A DNA stretch of 64,000 nucleotides from Rheinheimera sp. (lineage in GTDB: Bacteria > Pseudomonadota > Gammaproteobacteria > Enterobacterales > Alteromonadaceae). The notes beneath the pieces were generated by a model. The model was not told where the DNA came from. It was given only the letters and a program-made list of their open reading frames with translations, and did no database searches. Where the stretch lies: NCBI RefSeq assembly GCF_030690345.1, contig NZ_JAUYGV010000001.1, forward strand, positions 62,001 to 126,000. The letters run 5' to 3'. Positions 61,423 to 64,000 of the stretch are shown here, piece after piece. The position numbers were made by a program, and so were the translations under genes. How positions within the stretch are numbered: position 1 is the first letter of the stretch; each line of letters opens with the position of its first letter.

Positions 61423-64000
61423 ATGTCTGAACTACTCAGCGATAGCTATAACAGCGGTATTAAACGGGCCAGACTTAGCCTGGCTATTTCAGCGGCATTA
61501 CTGGGGCTGGCTCCACTGGCGGTGCTGGCGCAAACTTCGCCACAAAATGACAGCGATGTCATTGTGCAAAAAACTGCAGAGCCAGTAGAGGTAATAGAGG
61601 TAAAAGGTATACGTGGCAGCTTAAATAGTGCACAAAACCTGAAACGTTATGCCGATACGGTAAAAGATCTGATCACTGCCACCGATATCGGTGCTTTACC
61701 GGACAAATCGGTTACCGAAGCATTACAGCGGGTGCCTGGTGTTACCATCGAGCGTTTTGCATCCTCAAATGACCCAAAGCATTATGCTGATGAGGGCACT
61801 GGCGTATTGGTAAGGGGTTTAGATCGGGTGCGCTCTGAGGTCAATGGTAGAGATGCGTTTAGTGCCAATCCATGGGGTGGTTTAAGCTACGAAGATTTCC
61901 CGGCTGAATTGCTGGGGGCGGTAGAAGTAGTAAAAAATCAGACCGCAGATCTTATTTCCGGCGGTATTGCCGGTACCGTTAACCTGATCACCCGTAAACC
62001 CTTTGATTCCGACAAGCGCGTGTTCTCTTTTAATGCTAAAGCTAACTATGGTGATTATCGTGAAGAAGTGACGCCATCGCTTTCTGCTTTGTTCTCAGAC
62101 AGCTGGGAAACCAAAGCCGGCAAGTTTGGCTTTCTTATAGCGGCTTCGCAATCTGAGTTTAAAACCCGTGGTGACGGCATTGGTCTTGGAAACTTTCATT
62201 CACGAGGCGATGCGTTTATCCCGGTTACTGACCCATGGGGCGGTATCATTGATATGGACCCAAGCTCTCCGCTGGATGGCCCGGCATTGCCCGGACAACC
62301 GGCAGGTAGCGTCTGGCATGTGCCCGCGGCGATCCATATGAGCACTGCCGACAACGATCGTAAACGTACCGGTATTACCTCATCGTTACAATGGGCCAAT
62401 AGCGACAACACTATTGTGGCTACTTTAGAACATATTAACTCTAAAGCATCGCTGGAGTGGGAAGAACGCCAGTTGGGACAAGCGGCGCAGGGCTTTAAAA
62501 GCTGGATGGGTATTTCACAAAACTGGCGGGATGACGCCGTAAATGGTCATCCGTTGACCGTCGAAAATGGCTTTGTTACGTCGGGTATAGCGTTGGGTAT
62601 TGAGCCAGAGGTACCATTCTTTTATCGCACTCGCTGGAATTACAACGAGAACACCGTTGAAGATACGTCGTTTAATCTGAAGTACAAACCAACAGATCGG
62701 TTAAGTATGGAGTTCGATTACCAGTATATTGATTCAGAAAAGATTGTGCACAATTACAGTATGTCTGGCCAAACCCGCGGTTCCAGCGTATATGCGGTGT
62801 TTCCTTACTTTCTTGATATGCGTGGTAGCCGTCCAACGGTTGAGGTGTTAAGTGATAATATCCAGACGCCGGGGTTGTCGCCGCATCAGGAATGGGATGG
62901 TCCGGTGCCTAATCTGTTTCTCGGTACCGGTATGGAGCAGGAAGAGCACAATACTGCCAAAGCAGATACCTTTCAGTTTGACCTGCGCTATGAGTTGGAT
63001 GGTGCCTTTACTTCAATTTCAGCGGGTGCATATTACTCTGATAAAGAATTAACAGTGCGTGATACGGCATATGAAGGGTTTCTTGCTATTGGAACACCTT
63101 GGGTTCAAGCTGATCGCAATGCTGCCGCAGCGTCGCTAAATCCTGAACTGTTTGAAGTCGTCGACTTTTCTAAATACTACAATGGCAAGGTATTGCTTGG
63201 CGATGTTAACAGCTTTTTGTTCCCTAAAATGTCACTTGTGAAGGATTTTCAAAACTCGTTATACAGAGGGTGTCAGGAGGGCTGGAACAATGCCACTGTC
63301 AGTGCTGCCAACAATGGTGTTTGTAGCGGGTTGCACGTGCCTTATGTAGACAGGCCAAACCGGGTAGAAGGGCCTTTTGCGGCGCATAATATCAGTTCTT
63401 CAAATGAGCAGCGTACCGAGTTTTACGTACGAGGCGATTTTGAAATTGATTCTCTGGATATTCCGATTAAAGGTAATATTGGTTTGCGTTATGTAAACTA
63501 TCAACTGAAATCGACTGGTGCTCTGGTGCAGCCTACTCTGGCGAAACGAGGTGATCCCGGGACCTCTCTTAATACCGTTATGCAGCAACCGGAATACAAA
63601 CGATACTACGATTTAGCTGGCGGTGAATCTATTCTGAGCACGGTTGATGGTACAGACTATGATACTTTGTTGCCCAGTCTGAACCTGAATTTCAGTGTCA
63701 GCGAAGATGTTGTTGTCCGCTTTGCCTTCTCACAAGGTTTGTTTTATCCAAGTCTGGTTGACTCACGCAATATCAGTCTGCTGGAACTGGATTACAACCG
63801 GGTGTTAGAAAACCCTGCAGAAGAGTACTCTGAAGTAAGCAACCCGGTTGTAGGTTTGCAAAACATCAACGTAACAGCATTAGCGGGTAACCCTTATCTT
63901 GAACCCGAAGAGTCTACTAACTTAGATCTTACGGCAGAATGGTATTTTGCGCCGGCGGGCTTCGTTACTGCCGGATTGTTTCATAAAAAATTGGATAACA
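61423..64000 (+). CDS. TonB-dependent receptor, partial (3' end beyond the window)
   Basis: At least 859 codons are open to the window edge without a stop. The signal peptide covers about 1-36 (LAISAALLGLAPLAVLAQ). A TonB box-like VIEVKGIRGS follows at about 57-66. The plug domain includes TDIGALPDKSVTEALQRVPG and GGIAGTVNLITRKPFD, features of the Xanthomonas/Caulobacter TonB receptor class used for carbohydrates and other large substrates. The barrel follows with many aromatic strands. The ATG at 61423 gives a good signal peptide, with AAGAGA upstream. It is divergent from the GH20-SMP30 gene, and the shared operator-like sites suggest uptake of the same oligosaccharide or glycopeptide. Confidence 0.9.
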   Translation, partial: MSELLSDSYNSGIKRARLSLAISAALLGLAPLAVLAQTSPQNDSDVIVQKTAEPVEVIEVKGIRGSLNSAQNLKRYADTVKDLITATDIGALPDKSVTEALQRVPGVTIERFASSNDPKHYADEGTGVLVRGLDRVRSEVNGRDAFSANPWGGLSYEDFPAELLGAVEVVKNQTADLISGGIAGTVNLITRKPFDSDKRVFSFNAKANYGDYREEVTPSLSALFSDSWETKAGKFGFLIAASQSEFKTRGDGIGLGNFHSRGDAFIPVTDPWGGIIDMDPSSPLDGPALPGQPAGSVWHVPAAIHMSTADNDRKRTGITSSLQWANSDNTIVATLEHINSKASLEWEERQLGQAAQGFKSWMGISQNWRDDAVNGHPLTVENGFVTSGIALGIEPEVPFFYRTRWNYNENTVEDTSFNLKYKPTDRLSMEFDYQYIDSEKIVHNYSMSGQTRGSSVYAVFPYFLDMRGSRPTVEVLSDNIQTPGLSPHQEWDGPVPNLFLGTGMEQEEHNTAKADTFQFDLRYELDGAFTSISAGAYYSDKELTVRDTAYEGFLAIGTPWVQADRNAAAASLNPELFEVVDFSKYYNGKVLLGDVNSFLFPKMSLVKDFQNSLYRGCQEGWNNATVSAANNGVCSGLHVPYVDRPNRVEGPFAAHNISSSNEQRTEFYVRGDFEIDSLDIPIKGNIGLRYVNYQLKSTGALVQPTLAKRGDPGTSLNTVMQQPEYKRYYDLAGGESILSTVDGTDYDTLLPSLNLNFSVSEDVVVRFAFSQGLFYPSLVDSRNISLLELDYNRVLENPAEEYSEVSNPVVGLQNINVTALAGNPYLEPEESTNLDLTAEWYFAPAGFVTAGLFHKKLDN

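Overview
The window looks like a chromosomal segment of a gammaproteobacterium of the Alteromonadales type, most like Rheinheimera or Alishewanella. The evidence is gene content: SeqA, ZapC, ProQ next to Prc, the fldA-ybfE-ybfF-seqA-pgm neighbourhood, the pyrD-zapC pair, DUF2788 and DUF2835 proteins, the giant NAD-dependent glutamate dehydrogenase, and a Xanthomonas/Caulobacter-type TonB receptor. I saw no tRNA, rRNA, IS element, prophage or CRISPR array.

Layout. 1-5.0 kb (minus strand): RluF, a large tubulin/FtsZ-superfamily protein, and ETF-ubiquinone oxidoreductase, which is divergent from etfBA. 5-15.4 kb: YhhY-like GNAT, Fur, a DUF4442 protein, flavodoxin, YbfE, DUF2788, YbfF, SeqA, phosphoglucomutase and glycogen phosphorylase. 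15.5-18.9 kb: a compact, partly AT-rich island with a borosin-type peptide alpha-N-methyltransferase, a GNAT, a short precursor peptide and a TPR-GGDEF protein. This is the most interesting locus: an apparent split-borosin RiPP cluster. 19-24.1 kb: a solo AstE and a branched-chain 2-oxoacid dehydrogenase operon (E1alpha, E1beta, E2 with two lipoyl domains). 24.2-27.5 kb: an overlapping AAA+ ATPase and Hanks-type kinase. 27.7-31.2 kb: msrC, a small hypothetical gene, proQ and prc. 31.3-37.1 kb: an NSS transporter, NhaC, PepN and DUF2835. 37.4-44.3 kb: DUF1302, DUF1329, YCF48-like and RND/MMPL proteins, probably one trans-envelope system. 44.6-52.4 kb: NAD-GDH, PyrD, ZapC and a methyltransferase. 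52.4-64 kb: a catabolic locus with a D-amino-acid deaminase/aldolase-like PLP enzyme, an RpiR regulator, RidA, an SSS symporter, an M81 (MlrC) peptidase, a GH20 hexosaminidase fused to an SMP-30 propeller, and a TonB receptor cut off by the window edge.

Regulation visible in the DNA ties some of these together. Near-identical 18-bp sites lie in the etfD/etfBA gap and upstream of the branched-chain dehydrogenase operon; they resemble my recollection of the LiuR motif. Two HexR-like palindromes precede glgP. Four copies of a GTTACTNNGTAMCA element sit in the two divergent promoter regions at either end of the 52-64 kb locus, and would suit the RpiR protein encoded there. Operator assignments rest on pattern matching by eye and remembered consensus sequences.
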